Source: an uncultured Hyphomonas sp. (GTDB lineage: Bacteria; Pseudomonadota; Alphaproteobacteria; Caulobacterales; Hyphomonadaceae). From it: a DNA stretch of 64,000 nt. The DNA lies in NCBI RefSeq assembly GCF_963675305.1, contig NZ_OY776147.1:1984001-2048000 (forward strand), given 5' to 3'. Shown here in pieces: positions 33,588 through 43,227 of this stretch (the first letter of the stretch is position 1; each line of letters begins with the position of its first letter). Both the position numbers and the translations under genes were made by a program. Under the pieces are notes generated by a model. The model worked only from the letters and a program-made list of their open reading frames with translations. It was not told the DNA's origin and did not search any database.

Positions 33588-35912
33588 ATGCGCCCTCTGA
33601 CCAAACGTCTTAAATTTGGAATTTGCCTTGCTTCACTAATCGCCGCGTCGATGACGACCGTCGCAAACGCACAGGAAACAGCGGAGACAGATGAACAGGC
33701 CACGATGAAAGCGGTTGTCGTTCAGGGCCGCCGGGTCTCGACGGCAGACACTGCGATCGGCCAGGGCGAAGCGACCAACACCGTCGCCGTGACCCGGGAC
33801 GAACTTCTTTCCGCACCAGGCGGTATCTCCGGCCTGAAGATGCTGGAGTCCCTGCCGGGCTTCAACGTGCAGACAGACGGCGCGCTTGGCCTCTACGAAT
33901 TCGGCAACTCGGTCACCGTGCGTGCCTTTAACCTGCAGCAGATCGGCTTCGTGCTGGACGGCGTGCCGATGGGCCGTTCCGATGCGTTCGGTGGCAGCCC
34001 GATCTTCCGCTATGTGGACAATGAAAACCTCGGCTCCGTTGTCGCGTCCCCCGGCGCCGGCGACGTCTCGCTTCCGAGCTATGCCTCACTGGGCCCGATC
34101 GTCTCTTACAATACGGTCGACACGTCCGACACGCCCGGCGGCATGATTTCCTACACGATGGGTGACGACAATCTGGAGCGTAGCTTCATCAAGCTGGAGA
34201 CGGGTAACTGGAATGGCCTGTCGGCCTATGTCAGCCGCTCCAAGACGGACAGCGACCTGTGGCGCGGCCCCGGCACGATCGACCGCGAGCACATCGAGGG
34301 CAAGATCAAGTACGAGTTCGACGAAGATACGTTCATCAAGTTCGGCTACGTCCACAACGACTTCAACGACTATGACTCACCCTCTGCCCCGGAGTCCGTG
34401 TTCGACGCCGACTATTACTACGCTTACCAGGACTCCATTCCGGAAACCGGCTGTATCGAACCGATTTCCAATGTGTATGATTATAATGGCGACAACGTCA
34501 TCGACGAGAATGACTTCTCGCCGATCTTCACCGGTTCGACCTGCACCAGCTATTATGAGGACCGGATCAACGTCCGCGACGACAGCCTCTACTCGCTGAA
34601 CTTCCAGACCGACATCACCCCGAACCTGCTGTTCAAGGCGACGGCCTATCAGGAAGACAAGGACGGCTTCGGGGTCTCGCCGGACAGCTACTCCAACTCG
34701 CTGGGCATCTATAACCGCCAAGTGCTTGCCGGCCTCGACGTCGTCCACCCGCGCGGCGTGCAATATGGCCTCTCCGGCGTTGGCGGCACGCGCAAGGGCG
34801 CCGTCGCCGGTCTCGAATGGGAAGTCGCCAACCACAAGGTTGAGTTCGGCGCCTGGTATGAAGATGAAGACTATAACCGCACCCAGCAGCGTCTCAACAA
34901 GACCAACGGCTCGGCAGACGGCGACGTAATCTGGGACGAAGTCGCCTACTATCGCCGCAATTACACCTCGACCCGCAAGACGACCCAGCTCTACCTGAAG
35001 GACACGATCAGCCTGATGGAAGACAAGCTGAACCTCGAAGTCGGGGTGAAGAGCCTTAACGTCGATTACCAGCTGAGCGGCTATCGCGACTATAATGATT
35101 ATGAGTTGTTCGGCCCACAGACGGTTGGCGAGGACTACAGCGACAACTTCCTGCCGATGGTCGGCGCCGTCTACGACATGAACGACAGCGACCAGCTGTT
35201 CGCTTCCTACTCGCAGAACTATGCCCTCCCGCGCGGCGCGGACGACATCTTCTCCATCGCGTCCACGGATGCATCGACCGAGCCGCTGCCGGCACCGAAG
35301 GGTGAGGAGTCCCAGAACTTTGAAATCGGCTACCGCACCAACCGCGCGCAATTCTATGGGTCGGCCGCGCTGTTCTTCACCAGCTTCGACAACCGTCTTG
35401 TGGCAGGTAGTGTCATCAACCCGGCCACACAACAGCCGGAGGCCTTCTACATCAACGCTGGCAAGACCGAAGCTTACGGCTTCGAACTATCGGGCGTCTA
35501 CCAACCGGCCTTCTTCGACGACAAGGTCTACCTGGACGGCAATCTGACATACAATCACGCCGAAGACGAAGCTGGCTTCATCCTGGCCGATAGCCCGGAA
35601 TGGCTGTTCACCGGCGGTGTCACTTACGAACCGACCGAATGGATGGTTGCCAACATCTCCGGAAAATACACCGGCAAACGCTACGCCGACTATACTGAGA
35701 GCTACGAGATGGACAGCTACGCTGTGCTGAGCGGTTATCTCGACCTCGGCGGCCCGAACGATTTCGGTGTGCCCGAGAATGTCAGCCTGCGGTTCAACAT
35801 CGACAACCTGCTGGATGAAGAAGTGCCCACGGCCTTTGTCTTCGCCGGTTCCGCCTATTTCCGTCCCCTGAACCCGCGCACTTTCCAGGCAACCCTCACG
35901 GTGCGCTTCTGA
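33588..35912 (+). CDS. TonB-dependent outer-membrane receptor
   Basis: A 774-residue outer-membrane transporter driven by TonB. Signal peptide ends VANAQ (about residue 28). A TonB-box-like MKAVVVQGRR follows, then the plug domain (LLSAPGGISGLKMLESLPGFNVQT, SVTVRAFNLQQIGFVLDGVPMG) and a long beta-barrel with alternating aromatic strands, ending in TVRF with the C-terminal Phe required for outer-membrane insertion. A GGGAGA site precedes the ATG. The substrate is not evident; a TSUP-type exporter follows in the same direction about 50 bp downstream. Confidence 0.93.
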   Translation: MRPLTKRLKFGICLASLIAASMTTVANAQETAETDEQATMKAVVVQGRRVSTADTAIGQGEATNTVAVTRDELLSAPGGISGLKMLESLPGFNVQTDGALGLYEFGNSVTVRAFNLQQIGFVLDGVPMGRSDAFGGSPIFRYVDNENLGSVVASPGAGDVSLPSYASLGPIVSYNTVDTSDTPGGMISYTMGDDNLERSFIKLETGNWNGLSAYVSRSKTDSDLWRGPGTIDREHIEGKIKYEFDEDTFIKFGYVHNDFNDYDSPSAPESVFDADYYYAYQDSIPETGCIEPISNVYDYNGDNVIDENDFSPIFTGSTCTSYYEDRINVRDDSLYSLNFQTDITPNLLFKATAYQEDKDGFGVSPDSYSNSLGIYNRQVLAGLDVVHPRGVQYGLSGVGGTRKGAVAGLEWEVANHKVEFGAWYEDEDYNRTQQRLNKTNGSADGDVIWDEVAYYRRNYTSTRKTTQLYLKDTISLMEDKLNLEVGVKSLNVDYQLSGYRDYNDYELFGPQTVGEDYSDNFLPMVGAVYDMNDSDQLFASYSQNYALPRGADDIFSIASTDASTEPLPAPKGEESQNFEIGYRTNRAQFYGSAALFFTSFDNRLVAGSVINPATQQPEAFYINAGKTEAYGFELSGVYQPAFFDDKVYLDGNLTYNHAEDEAGFILADSPEWLFTGGVTYEPTEWMVANISGKYTGKRYADYTESYEMDSYAVLSGYLDLGGPNDFGVPENVSLRFNIDNLLDEEVPTAFVFAGSAYFRPLNPRTFQATLTVRF

Positions 35913-35960
35913 TCGTGCCGGACAGCAAAATGACGTCTCAATCATCACCGAGTAAAACCC

Positions 35961-36872
35961 ATGTTAGCTGATGCACTTCCACTCATTCTGTCCATGCTGG
36001 TCGCTGGCGCCTTTGCCGGCCTCCTGGCGGGCCTGTTCGGAATTGGCGGCGGCTTTGTCGTCGTCCCGGCGCTCGCGGCCGTCTTCACACTCCTGTCGAC
36101 AGCGGATCACCCGATGTCCGACGACAAGATCATGCACGTGGCGATCGGCACGTCGCTTGCCACGATCATCTTCACATCCCTCCGATCTGTGCAGGCGCAC
36201 GCAAAGCGCGGGGCGGTGGATTTCAATATCCTCAAACAGTGGGCGCCCTGGGTTGTCCTGGGCGTCGTACTCGGCCTCAGCGTGGCCCGGTTCCTTGACG
36301 GCAAATCCCTGAAGATCATCTTCGGTGTCGGCGTCTTCATCATGGCCTGGCACTTCCTGTTCCCGATCCTGTCCAAGCGCACCGTTTCGGATGAAATGCC
36401 AAAGGGTGTCGCTCGTGGCGGACTTGGCAGCTTCCTCGGCGGCTTCTGCACTCTGCTTGGGATCGGTGGCGGGACGCCGGCCATTCTGATCATGACGCTG
36501 TCCGGCCAGCCGGTACACCGTGCGATCGCCACGGCCGCTGGCTTCGGGACGATCATCGCCGTCCCGGGCACGATCGGTTCGGTAATCAGCGGCCTGGGAG
36601 AAACCGGCCTGCCCTTCGGCTCGGTCGGTTATGTGAACGTCATCGCCATGCTCGCCATCATCTCGATGAGTATGATCACGGCGCCCATCGGGGCGGCGCT
36701 GGCCCACAGCCTCGACTCGGCCAAGCTGAAGAAGGCGCTGGGCGTGTACCTGCTGTGCACGTCGAGCCTGATGCTGTGGACGGCATTCCACAAGGCCCCG
36801 GCAAAAAACCCGCTGACCACAGCTTCTGCCGTTCAGGTCACCACGGAACTGCCGCATATGGGCGGCCGCTGA
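35961..36872 (+). CDS. TauE/SafE (TSUP) family transporter
   Basis: A 303-residue inner-membrane protein with about eight hydrophobic segments. The repeated motif GLLAGLFGIGGGFVVVPAL and its second copy GGFCTLLGIGGGTPAILIM mark the TSUP family, which exports or imports sulfite, sulfoacetate and other organosulfur or carboxylate anions. It lies 48 bp after the TonB receptor and ends at a strong terminator, so the two may share a transcript. Substrate is unknown. Confidence 0.9.
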   Translation: MLADALPLILSMLVAGAFAGLLAGLFGIGGGFVVVPALAAVFTLLSTADHPMSDDKIMHVAIGTSLATIIFTSLRSVQAHAKRGAVDFNILKQWAPWVVLGVVLGLSVARFLDGKSLKIIFGVGVFIMAWHFLFPILSKRTVSDEMPKGVARGGLGSFLGGFCTLLGIGGGTPAILIMTLSGQPVHRAIATAAGFGTIIAVPGTIGSVISGLGETGLPFGSVGYVNVIAMLAIISMSMITAPIGAALAHSLDSAKLKKALGVYLLCTSSLMLWTAFHKAPAKNPLTTASAVQVTTELPHMGGR

Positions 36873-36906
36873 GGCGACTGCCCGGCCATCTTGCCTGACG
36901 TAACGC

Positions 36907-36938
36907 AAGCCGCGCCATTCAGGCGCGGCTTTCTTTTT
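36907..36938 (+). terminator. Rho-independent terminator after the TSUP gene
   Basis: Stem AAGCCGCGCC / GGCGCGGCTT (36907-36916 and 36922-36931), loop ATTCA, followed by TCTTTTT. Confidence 0.9.
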
Positions 36939-36958
36939 GGCATCAAGGAACCTGATCC

Positions 36959-37426
36959 ATGCGCTACTATGAAGACCTGGTGATCGGCACTGTCACGAAA
37001 TCGAACCGGACTTATGAAGTCACCCGCGAGGAAGTGATCGAGTTTGCCGGAAAATACGACCCGCAGCCATTTCATCTGGACGACGAGGCAGCGGCGAAGA
37101 CACATTTCGGTCGCCTCTCTGCATCCGGCTGGCACACAGCCGCCATGGCGATGCGCATGATGGTGGAGGGCTGGAGCGGACAGGAGCCGACAGCGTCTCT
37201 CGGGTCCCCCGGCGTCGATGAACTGCGTTGGCGCAAACCGGTCTACCCGGGAGACACGCTGCGCGTGGAATCCAAGCTGATCGGCAAGCGCCGGATGAAG
37301 AGCCGCCCCGAGATGGGCCTGATGAAGACTGAGCAGACGGTCTACAATCAGGACGGCGAGATTGTCATGAGCATGGTGTCAAACGGCCTGATCCAGGTCC
37401 GCAATCCGGATAGCGACGCCGAATAG
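36959..37426 (+). CDS. MaoC family acyl dehydratase (hot-dog fold)
   Basis: A 155-residue hot-dog-fold protein related to (R)-specific enoyl-CoA hydratases. It begins MRYYEDLVIGTVTKSNRTYEVTREEVIEFAGKYDPQPFHLDD, which contains the family catalytic D..P.H stretch (residues of about 34-40), followed by FGRLSASGWHTAAM. It acts in fatty-acid or acyl-CoA metabolism. The ATG at 36959 has AAGGA upstream. It converges on the desaturase gene (7 bp gap), and a related lipid role is possible. Confidence 0.88.
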   Translation: MRYYEDLVIGTVTKSNRTYEVTREEVIEFAGKYDPQPFHLDDEAAAKTHFGRLSASGWHTAAMAMRMMVEGWSGQEPTASLGSPGVDELRWRKPVYPGDTLRVESKLIGKRRMKSRPEMGLMKTEQTVYNQDGEIVMSMVSNGLIQVRNPDSDAE

Positions 37427-37432
37427 ACCGCC

Positions 37433-38353
37433 CTATTCAGCAGGCACCATCGCCGGCTTGTCATCGCGGCTCACCGCCCGGCGGAGCACGTCGAAGTAAT
37501 CTTTCGAAATGCACTCGAAGCCATCATAGTAACCGCGTGACGCTAGCAACTGGTGCAACCGCTTCAGCCGGTAAGGCGGGATCGACGCGAACATGTGATG
37601 CTCCAGATGGTAGTTCACATCGTTCGGAGCGATCAGCACGCGCTGCCAGAAAGGCGCGGTGGTGGTGCCGGTGTTGAGACGCGGGTCCAGCTGGGTCCGG
37701 TCCTTGGCGGTTCCGTGCTCGCCGATCTGACGCAGGCGCACAATGGCCGGGTAGACAAACAGTTCCGCTGCCCACCACATCAAATACGCCCACGGCGCCC
37801 CTGCCAGCGTTAACGTCCCCAATAGAAGAATGTGGAACGTCATCCACGGCCAGTTTCGGGAAAGGCGGAAATTCCGGATCTTCCGCAGAGTGTCGCGGAA
37901 GCCGGTGCGGCCGGTGAAATCCCGCACGAATTTCCGGCGCAGGCTTTCTTTGGAAACCGGGTAGTTCTTTACGAACACAATGTCCGGATCCTCCGGCGTG
38001 CCGGCAAATTTATGGTGCTTCAGGTGATAGGCGCGATAGGCCGGCAAAGAGATATTCATCGGCGCGCCGACCAGATAGTGGCCGACAAACTCGTCCACTT
38101 TCGGGCTTTTGAAGAAAGCGTGGTGGGCGCAGTCATGATTGATGATGCCGAGGCCGAGCTGGCGCCCGCCAAGAATAATGATGCCTGCCAGAATGGTGAA
38201 CGGGTTCGGCCAGATGATCGCCACAGCAAATGCCGCAGCGATCAGGGCCCAGTTCCAGCTCAGAGTTGCCAATGCCCTGAGGTCCGACTTCTGGCGCAAT
38301 TCGCGCAACTCGTCTTTCGTCAGAACATCCGATAGTTTGAGCTGGTTTGTCAC
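37433..38353 (-). CDS. Membrane fatty-acid desaturase
   Basis: A 306-residue diiron desaturase of membrane lipids. The three His boxes are HDCAHH, HLKHHKF and HLEHH, and hydrophobic segments lie between the boxes. The start is the GTG at 38353, which has AGGGAGAGA about ten bases upstream; an ATG 51 bases earlier lacks such a site. It is divergent from a PaaX-like regulator with 64 bp between starts, an arrangement that usually means local control by that regulator. Confidence 0.9.
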   Translation of the reverse strand: MTNQLKLSDVLTKDELRELRQKSDLRALATLSWNWALIAAAFAVAIIWPNPFTILAGIIILGGRQLGLGIINHDCAHHAFFKSPKVDEFVGHYLVGAPMNISLPAYRAYHLKHHKFAGTPEDPDIVFVKNYPVSKESLRRKFVRDFTGRTGFRDTLRKIRNFRLSRNWPWMTFHILLLGTLTLAGAPWAYLMWWAAELFVYPAIVRLRQIGEHGTAKDRTQLDPRLNTGTTTAPFWQRVLIAPNDVNYHLEHHMFASIPPYRLKRLHQLLASRGYYDGFECISKDYFDVLRRAVSRDDKPAMVPAE

Positions 38354-38417
38354 GGCGTCTCTCTCCCTACGAGCTCTTTTACTGTTTGTTACTCTAAATA
38401 TCATATCAGGTCAATTG
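38354..38417. promoter_or_regulatory. Divergent control region between desaturase and PaaX-like regulator
   Basis: AT-rich 64-bp gap that must carry both promoters. It includes TTACTGTTTGTTACT and, at its right end running into the regulator start, the 8-bp palindrome TCAATTGA (38411-38418). These are candidate operator and promoter parts; no exact -35/-10 pair can be fixed by eye. Confidence 0.45.
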
Positions 38418-39236
38418 ATGTATTATTTTCAACCCCTCGATCCGAAGGATGTTTCGCCGCGCGCGCTCGTCCTGTCGCTGATGAGCAGCGCCTTCACAGA
38501 GCCGCAGCCCATCGGGCGCCTGATAGATGCTGCTGCGCTGTTCGGTATTGAACCGTCCACGCTCCGCGTTGCCGTGACCCGCCTCCAGAAAGAAGGCCTG
38601 CTGGAAAGTCCTGACCGCGGCGTCTACCAGCCCGGCCCGAAGTCGAAAGCGCTGACCCGGCGGGTACAGGGATGGAAAGATGTATCCAGCCGTATCGTCC
38701 CCTGGAATGGTGACTGGCTGGTTGCCCTGACCGCACATCTTGGCCGGACGGATCGCAAGCAGGTCCGGGCGCGCGAACGGGCGCTTGCCTTGTCTGGCTA
38801 CAAGGAAACGGAGACCGGCTTCTGGGTACGCCCCGCCAATCTGGCCCGGGACCTGGAAAACCATCGCGCAGACCTCATCGGTATCGGGGCGGACGAAGCG
38901 ATCTCATTGTTGCGGGTGAACGAACGAGCGCTGTCTGACGGCGCGCAATGGGAAGGCCTCTGGTCCACGGCAGAGCTTGCCCGCACCTATGCTGAGGCGA
39001 TCGACGCCATGAACGCCAGCCTGAAGCAGCTTCCCGGCCTGCCGGGCGATCAGGCGGCCCGCGACTCCCTGCTGATCGGACAGGCCGTTATCCGGACCAT
39101 CAACTTCGATCCCCTGCTGCCGCCTGAGCTCGGCGATCAGGAAGCCTTCCTTCGCATGGTGGAAACGATGGTGGCGTATAACAAGGCCGGACGGAAATGC
39201 TGGCAGGCCTATTACGCCGCGATGGAAGCCAGCTGA
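38418..39236 (+). CDS. PaaX-like transcriptional regulator
   Basis: A 272-residue regulator of the PaaX family: an N-terminal winged helix (RALVLSLMSSAFTEPQPIGRLIDAAALFGIEPSTLRVAVTRLQKEGLLE, ending in the wing), a central ligand-binding Cas2-like region (DWLVALTAHLGRTDRKQVRARERALALSGY) and a C-terminal helical domain (QEAFLRMVETMVAYNKAGRKCWQ). Family members usually sense a CoA thioester. The start at 38418 is chosen by homology and AGG upstream; the open frame begins earlier inside the desaturase. It probably controls the divergent desaturase gene. Confidence 0.88.
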   Translation: MYYFQPLDPKDVSPRALVLSLMSSAFTEPQPIGRLIDAAALFGIEPSTLRVAVTRLQKEGLLESPDRGVYQPGPKSKALTRRVQGWKDVSSRIVPWNGDWLVALTAHLGRTDRKQVRARERALALSGYKETETGFWVRPANLARDLENHRADLIGIGADEAISLLRVNERALSDGAQWEGLWSTAELARTYAEAIDAMNASLKQLPGLPGDQAARDSLLIGQAVIRTINFDPLLPPELGDQEAFLRMVETMVAYNKAGRKCWQAYYAAMEAS

Positions 39237-39319
39237 CCGACAGGCCGACCGCAAACCAAGCCTTGAACCGGGCCGCAATCACTCCCACGATTGGAACCCA
39301 AGACTCAGGCCCGGACCCT

Positions 39320-40960
39320 ATGCCAGACAATCCTGCCCCGCCGCCCTTTTCCATTCCGCTTTACCGGCGGATCTGGGTGGCCAATGTGGCATCCCAGTTT
39401 GGCAGCCTGATCCAGAGCGTTGGCGCCGCCTGGCTGATGGTCGAGTTGGGCGGAACCAAAACACAGATTGCCCTCGTCCAGGCATCGGTCACCCTGCCCA
39501 TCATGATCCTGGCACTGCTGTCCGGCGCCATCGCGGACAATTACCCCCGCCGGCTTGTCATGCTGGTCTGCCAGAGCTGGATGTTCATCCTCTCTGTTGC
39601 CCTGTGCGTGTTTGCCTGGTTCGGGCATCTGACCCCCTGGGCGCTGTTGGGCTTCACCTTCCTGATCGGCTGCGGCACAGCCATGAACGCCCCCTCATGG
39701 CAGGCCACGGTGGGCGACATCGTCCCGCGCGGCACGATTGCCGGCGCGGTGGCGATGAATTCCATGGGCTTCAACATGGCCCGCACAGCCGGTCCGGCCC
39801 TTGGCGGCGCCATCGTTGCTGCGTTCGGATCCGCCGCCGCATTCACGGTCAATGCCTTCAGCTATCTGGGGATCATCTGGGTCCTGTTCAGCTGGCGTCC
39901 GGAAAAGCCGACGCGCCCGACGCTGCGCGAAGACCTCGGCACAGCCATGATGGCCGGCGTCCGCTATGTTCTGCTGTCTCCGCCGATCCGGCGCGTCATG
40001 TTCAGATCGGCCCTGTTCGGTTTCGCCGCTGCCAGCGTCCCATCGCTCATGCCGCTGGTGGCGAGCCACCTGGTCGGTGGCAGCGCGATCACGTTCGGTA
40101 TCCTGTCTGGCTCTTTCGGCATTGGCGCCGTGATCGGGGCCCTCTCGAACCGGCCGGTGCGCGCGCGCCTGACAAATGAGTCCACGCTTCGCCTGACCGT
40201 TGTCGCAATGATTGCCGGCGCGGTCGTGATCGCCCTCAGCCCCTGGCTGCTCGTCACTGTGTGCGGCCTCATCGTATTCGGCTGGGGCTGGCTGCTTGCC
40301 ATGGCGACTATGAATGTAACGGTGCAGATGTCCGCGCCGCGCTGGGTGGTCGGCCGGGCCTTGTCGCTCTACCAGATGTGTGTGTTCGGCATGATGGCAG
40401 CCGGAAGCTGGATGAGCGGCTGGCTCTCGGAGCATCAGGGTATTTCGGACGCGATCCTGATCATGGCCGGCGTGCAGGCCATTGGCCTTTGCATGGGTTT
40501 CTTCCTGCGATTGCCCGAAGTGCAGGATTTGAACCTTGAACTGGTCGGGCGCTGGAAAGTGCCGGACGTGAAAGTGCCGGTGGAACCGCGCGCTGGCCCC
40601 GTCCATATCGCCGTTCATTATCGCATCCGGGAGGAAGACGTTCCGCGCTTCCTGGCCGCGATGAATGAGAGCCGCCGCGTCAGGCTGCGCGATGGCGCAC
40701 GCAACTGGGCCCTCGTGCGGGACCTCAGCGATCCTGATCTATGGATCGAGAAATACAGGTTCGGACGCTGGATGGACTATGTGCTTCACAATGAGCGGCG
40801 CACGCACGCCGACCGGGAGAGTCTCATCATCCTGCACACATTGCATCAGGGAAGCTGGCCGCCCCCGATCGTCCGGATGCTGGAACGTCAGGTCACCGGC
40901 GTCACGATCGATCCGGACCTGTCGACCGAAACCACGAATGACCCAACCCGTAGTGACTGA
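39320..40960 (+). CDS. MFS exporter (MFS_3 group) with C-terminal soluble domain
   Basis: A 546-residue major facilitator protein. About twelve membrane segments occupy residues 15-400 (LYRRIWVANVASQFGSLIQSVGAAWLM at the start, the MFS A-like loop SGAIADNYPRRLV, and MSGWLSEHQGISDA). The last 110 residues form a soluble domain (AVHYRIREEDVPRFLAAMNE..RRVRLRDGARNWALVRDLSDPDLWIEKY) characteristic of the enterobactin-exporter-like MFS_3 proteins. The ATG at 39320 is selected by homology. It converges on the cytochrome gene with 8 bp between stops. Confidence 0.88.
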   Translation: MPDNPAPPPFSIPLYRRIWVANVASQFGSLIQSVGAAWLMVELGGTKTQIALVQASVTLPIMILALLSGAIADNYPRRLVMLVCQSWMFILSVALCVFAWFGHLTPWALLGFTFLIGCGTAMNAPSWQATVGDIVPRGTIAGAVAMNSMGFNMARTAGPALGGAIVAAFGSAAAFTVNAFSYLGIIWVLFSWRPEKPTRPTLREDLGTAMMAGVRYVLLSPPIRRVMFRSALFGFAAASVPSLMPLVASHLVGGSAITFGILSGSFGIGAVIGALSNRPVRARLTNESTLRLTVVAMIAGAVVIALSPWLLVTVCGLIVFGWGWLLAMATMNVTVQMSAPRWVVGRALSLYQMCVFGMMAAGSWMSGWLSEHQGISDAILIMAGVQAIGLCMGFFLRLPEVQDLNLELVGRWKVPDVKVPVEPRAGPVHIAVHYRIREEDVPRFLAAMNESRRVRLRDGARNWALVRDLSDPDLWIEKYRFGRWMDYVLHNERRTHADRESLIILHTLHQGSWPPPIVRMLERQVTGVTIDPDLSTETTNDPTRSD

Positions 40961-40968
40961 TGCAGCCC

Positions 40969-41385
40969 TCAGGCCGGATGCGGTTCCTGAATGCTTTCGA
41001 GATAAGTCAGCAGCGCGTCGATTTCGTAAGGGCTCAGCACAAACATCGGCATATCGGGGTGACCGACGACGATGCCTTCCGCGAGCGCTTCTTCGAGGTT
41101 GCGTACCGGGTAGTTTTCAGACAATTGCCGGAAGGGCTTGGCATCCTGATGGGGACTGTTACCGGTCGGCCCGATAGCGTGGCAGGAGGAACACCGCGTT
41201 TCCGCGATCAGCCTGCCGACTTTGACCTTGCTGTCATAGGCGAATGATTCGCTGTTTTCCTCTACTTGGGGCGCCGTTGCGGCGGACTCTTCGGCTTCCG
41301 GTGCCGTGGTCGTACTACACGCCGCCAGAAGTGTGAGGCTGGTCATAAGCCCGGCAACGAGAAATCCGGTATGTCGCTGAAACAT
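40969..41385 (-). CDS. Cytochrome c family lipoprotein
   Basis: A 138-residue mono-haem c-type cytochrome. The signal ends LTLLAAC (lipobox), followed by an acidic linker and a small haem domain with CSSCH as the attachment site and MPMF supplying a likely sixth-ligand Met. It is anchored to the membrane and exposed to the periplasm, where it would carry electrons. It stands alone. Confidence 0.9.
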   Translation of the reverse strand: MFQRHTGFLVAGLMTSLTLLAACSTTTAPEAEESAATAPQVEENSESFAYDSKVKVGRLIAETRCSSCHAIGPTGNSPHQDAKPFRQLSENYPVRNLEEALAEGIVVGHPDMPMFVLSPYEIDALLTYLESIQEPHPA

Positions 41386-41478
41386 TTGAAATCCTCTCAG
41401 TCTGTTCCGGCACTCTAATGCCGCCGGAAGCGAACGCCTAGCATTGCAACATTAAAGCGGTGTCAGCTCTCCTCGCAT

Positions 41479-43203
41479 TCAACACGTATCCGCAGGGCAA
41501 ACGGGTCCCGCCTCGACAGGGGTGAGCACGTCTTCCCCGCGACTGCCCTGACGGTAAACCGTGCACCCTTTCAGGCCGAGATCGTACGCCTGACGATAGA
41601 CTTGGCTGAAAGCCTCATATGGCAGGCTGGAATCGGCATTGATCGTCTTGGAAATCGCGTTGTCCACAAAGTCCTGCGCCGTTGCCTGCATGGCCAGGTG
41701 CGCCTCAGCGGAGAGTTCCGCAGCGTTGACGAAAGAGGGCGGAAGCTTGCCTCGCTTGCCTTCCCGCCAGACCCGGACGGCAAAATCTTCGAGTTCCATA
41801 ATATCATCTCCGCCACCCAGGCGTTTCACGCGCCGATTGACCGACGCGGCATAAACCGGCTCGATGCCCGCAGAAACATTCCCCGCCAGGAGGCTGATCG
41901 ACCCGGTCGGCGCGATGGCCAGCAAATGACTGTTCCGGATTCCTTTCCGGCGAACAGATGCTCTTATCTCCTCAGGCAATCGATGCGTAAACGGACGGTC
42001 CAGAAATGCCTCCGCATCGAAAAGAGGAAAGCTGCCTTTTTCTTCCGCCAGCTCCACAGAGCTTTCATAAGCGGCATTACGCACAGTTCCCAGCACACGC
42101 GCCGTGAATTCCCGCCCCGCATTGCTGTCATAGTCCAGCCCCAGCATGATCAGGGCATCTGCCAGTCCCGTTATCCCCAGTCCAATACGGCGAGCGGAAC
42201 GCGCCTGCTCAGCCTGGGCCGATAATGGAAAGTGCGAGAGGTCCAGCACATTGTCCAGGAAGCGCACAGCCAGGTGCGCGGTGCTCGCAACAGCCGCAAA
42301 GTCAAACGCCGGCTTGCTGGAAAACGGGTGACTGACAAAACGCGTCAGATTGATGGAGCCCAAGTCACACGCACCGTAAGGCGGCAACGGCACCTCACCA
42401 CAGGGATTGCACGCGTGGATCGTTTCCGCATAACCGAGATTGCTTTCCCGATTTATGCGATCGATGAACAGGACGCCCGGCTCGCCGCTCTCGTATGCTG
42501 CGCGCAACATCCTGTCCCAAAGGTCACGCGCCCTCAGGGTCCGGACCACCTGCCCTCCAAACATAAGTGGCCATTCCGCATCGGCGTCCACAGCCTTGAT
42601 GAATTCGTCCGTCACCAGAACGGAAAGATTAAAGTGCGAAAGCGTACCGGCAACCGATTTTGCGTCGATGAAGGCTTCAATGTCCGGGTGGTCACAGCGC
42701 ATGACGGCCATCATCGCCCCATGGCGTGCGCGGTCTGCGGTCATGGTCTCGCACATTGCATCCCATAAACGCATGAAGGAGACAGGACCGCTGGCAATAT
42801 TGCCAGTGCGTAAAGCCGCAGCCCCCGCCGGCCTTATAGGTGAAAAGTCGAGCCCGATACCGCCGCCCGCCTGCAGGGTGATTGCGCTCTCCCGCAAGGC
42901 CGTAAACAGGCCGTCGATGGAGTCGTCCAACGCCCCCATGACGAAGCAATTCAGCAGGGTTGCGTTACGGTCTGTCCCCGCATTGGCCATGATCCGGCCA
43001 CCCGGCAAAAAGCGGAAATCTGCCAGCAGACCATGGAATTTTTCTGCCCACAAAGCCTGGTCTGCAGGTTCAGCGGAGGCAACGGCCTGAGCCACCCGGC
43101 GCCAGGTGTCGGCAATACCGGCTTCATTTCCGAACCGGTATTTCCGTCGCCAGATGTCTTCAGACACCGGCGCAGGAAAAACGGGAGGTGGCGAGAATGT
43201 CAT
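41479..43203 (-). CDS. nrdJ: Adenosylcobalamin-dependent ribonucleotide reductase (class II)
   Basis: A 574-residue class II RNR, which makes deoxyribonucleotides with a B12-generated thiyl radical and works without oxygen. Visible residues: LNCFVMG (redox Cys), GGGIGLDFSPIRP, GAMMAVMRCDHPDIEAFIDAK, HFNLSV, and NPCGEVPL with the active-site NxCxE, then CDLGSINL. The C-terminus ends CPADTC, a Cys pair that could relay electrons. It is a compact version of the enzyme. It follows usp and the DUF3775 gene by 24 bp, suggesting coordinated use under stress or low oxygen. No B12 riboswitch is seen before it. Confidence 0.9.
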   Translation of the reverse strand: MTFSPPPVFPAPVSEDIWRRKYRFGNEAGIADTWRRVAQAVASAEPADQALWAEKFHGLLADFRFLPGGRIMANAGTDRNATLLNCFVMGALDDSIDGLFTALRESAITLQAGGGIGLDFSPIRPAGAAALRTGNIASGPVSFMRLWDAMCETMTADRARHGAMMAVMRCDHPDIEAFIDAKSVAGTLSHFNLSVLVTDEFIKAVDADAEWPLMFGGQVVRTLRARDLWDRMLRAAYESGEPGVLFIDRINRESNLGYAETIHACNPCGEVPLPPYGACDLGSINLTRFVSHPFSSKPAFDFAAVASTAHLAVRFLDNVLDLSHFPLSAQAEQARSARRIGLGITGLADALIMLGLDYDSNAGREFTARVLGTVRNAAYESSVELAEEKGSFPLFDAEAFLDRPFTHRLPEEIRASVRRKGIRNSHLLAIAPTGSISLLAGNVSAGIEPVYAASVNRRVKRLGGGDDIMELEDFAVRVWREGKRGKLPPSFVNAAELSAEAHLAMQATAQDFVDNAISKTINADSSLPYEAFSQVYRQAYDLGLKGCTVYRQGSRGEDVLTPVEAGPVCPADTC

Positions 43204-43227
43204 TTCGACCAGCCTCCCATTGGCGCC

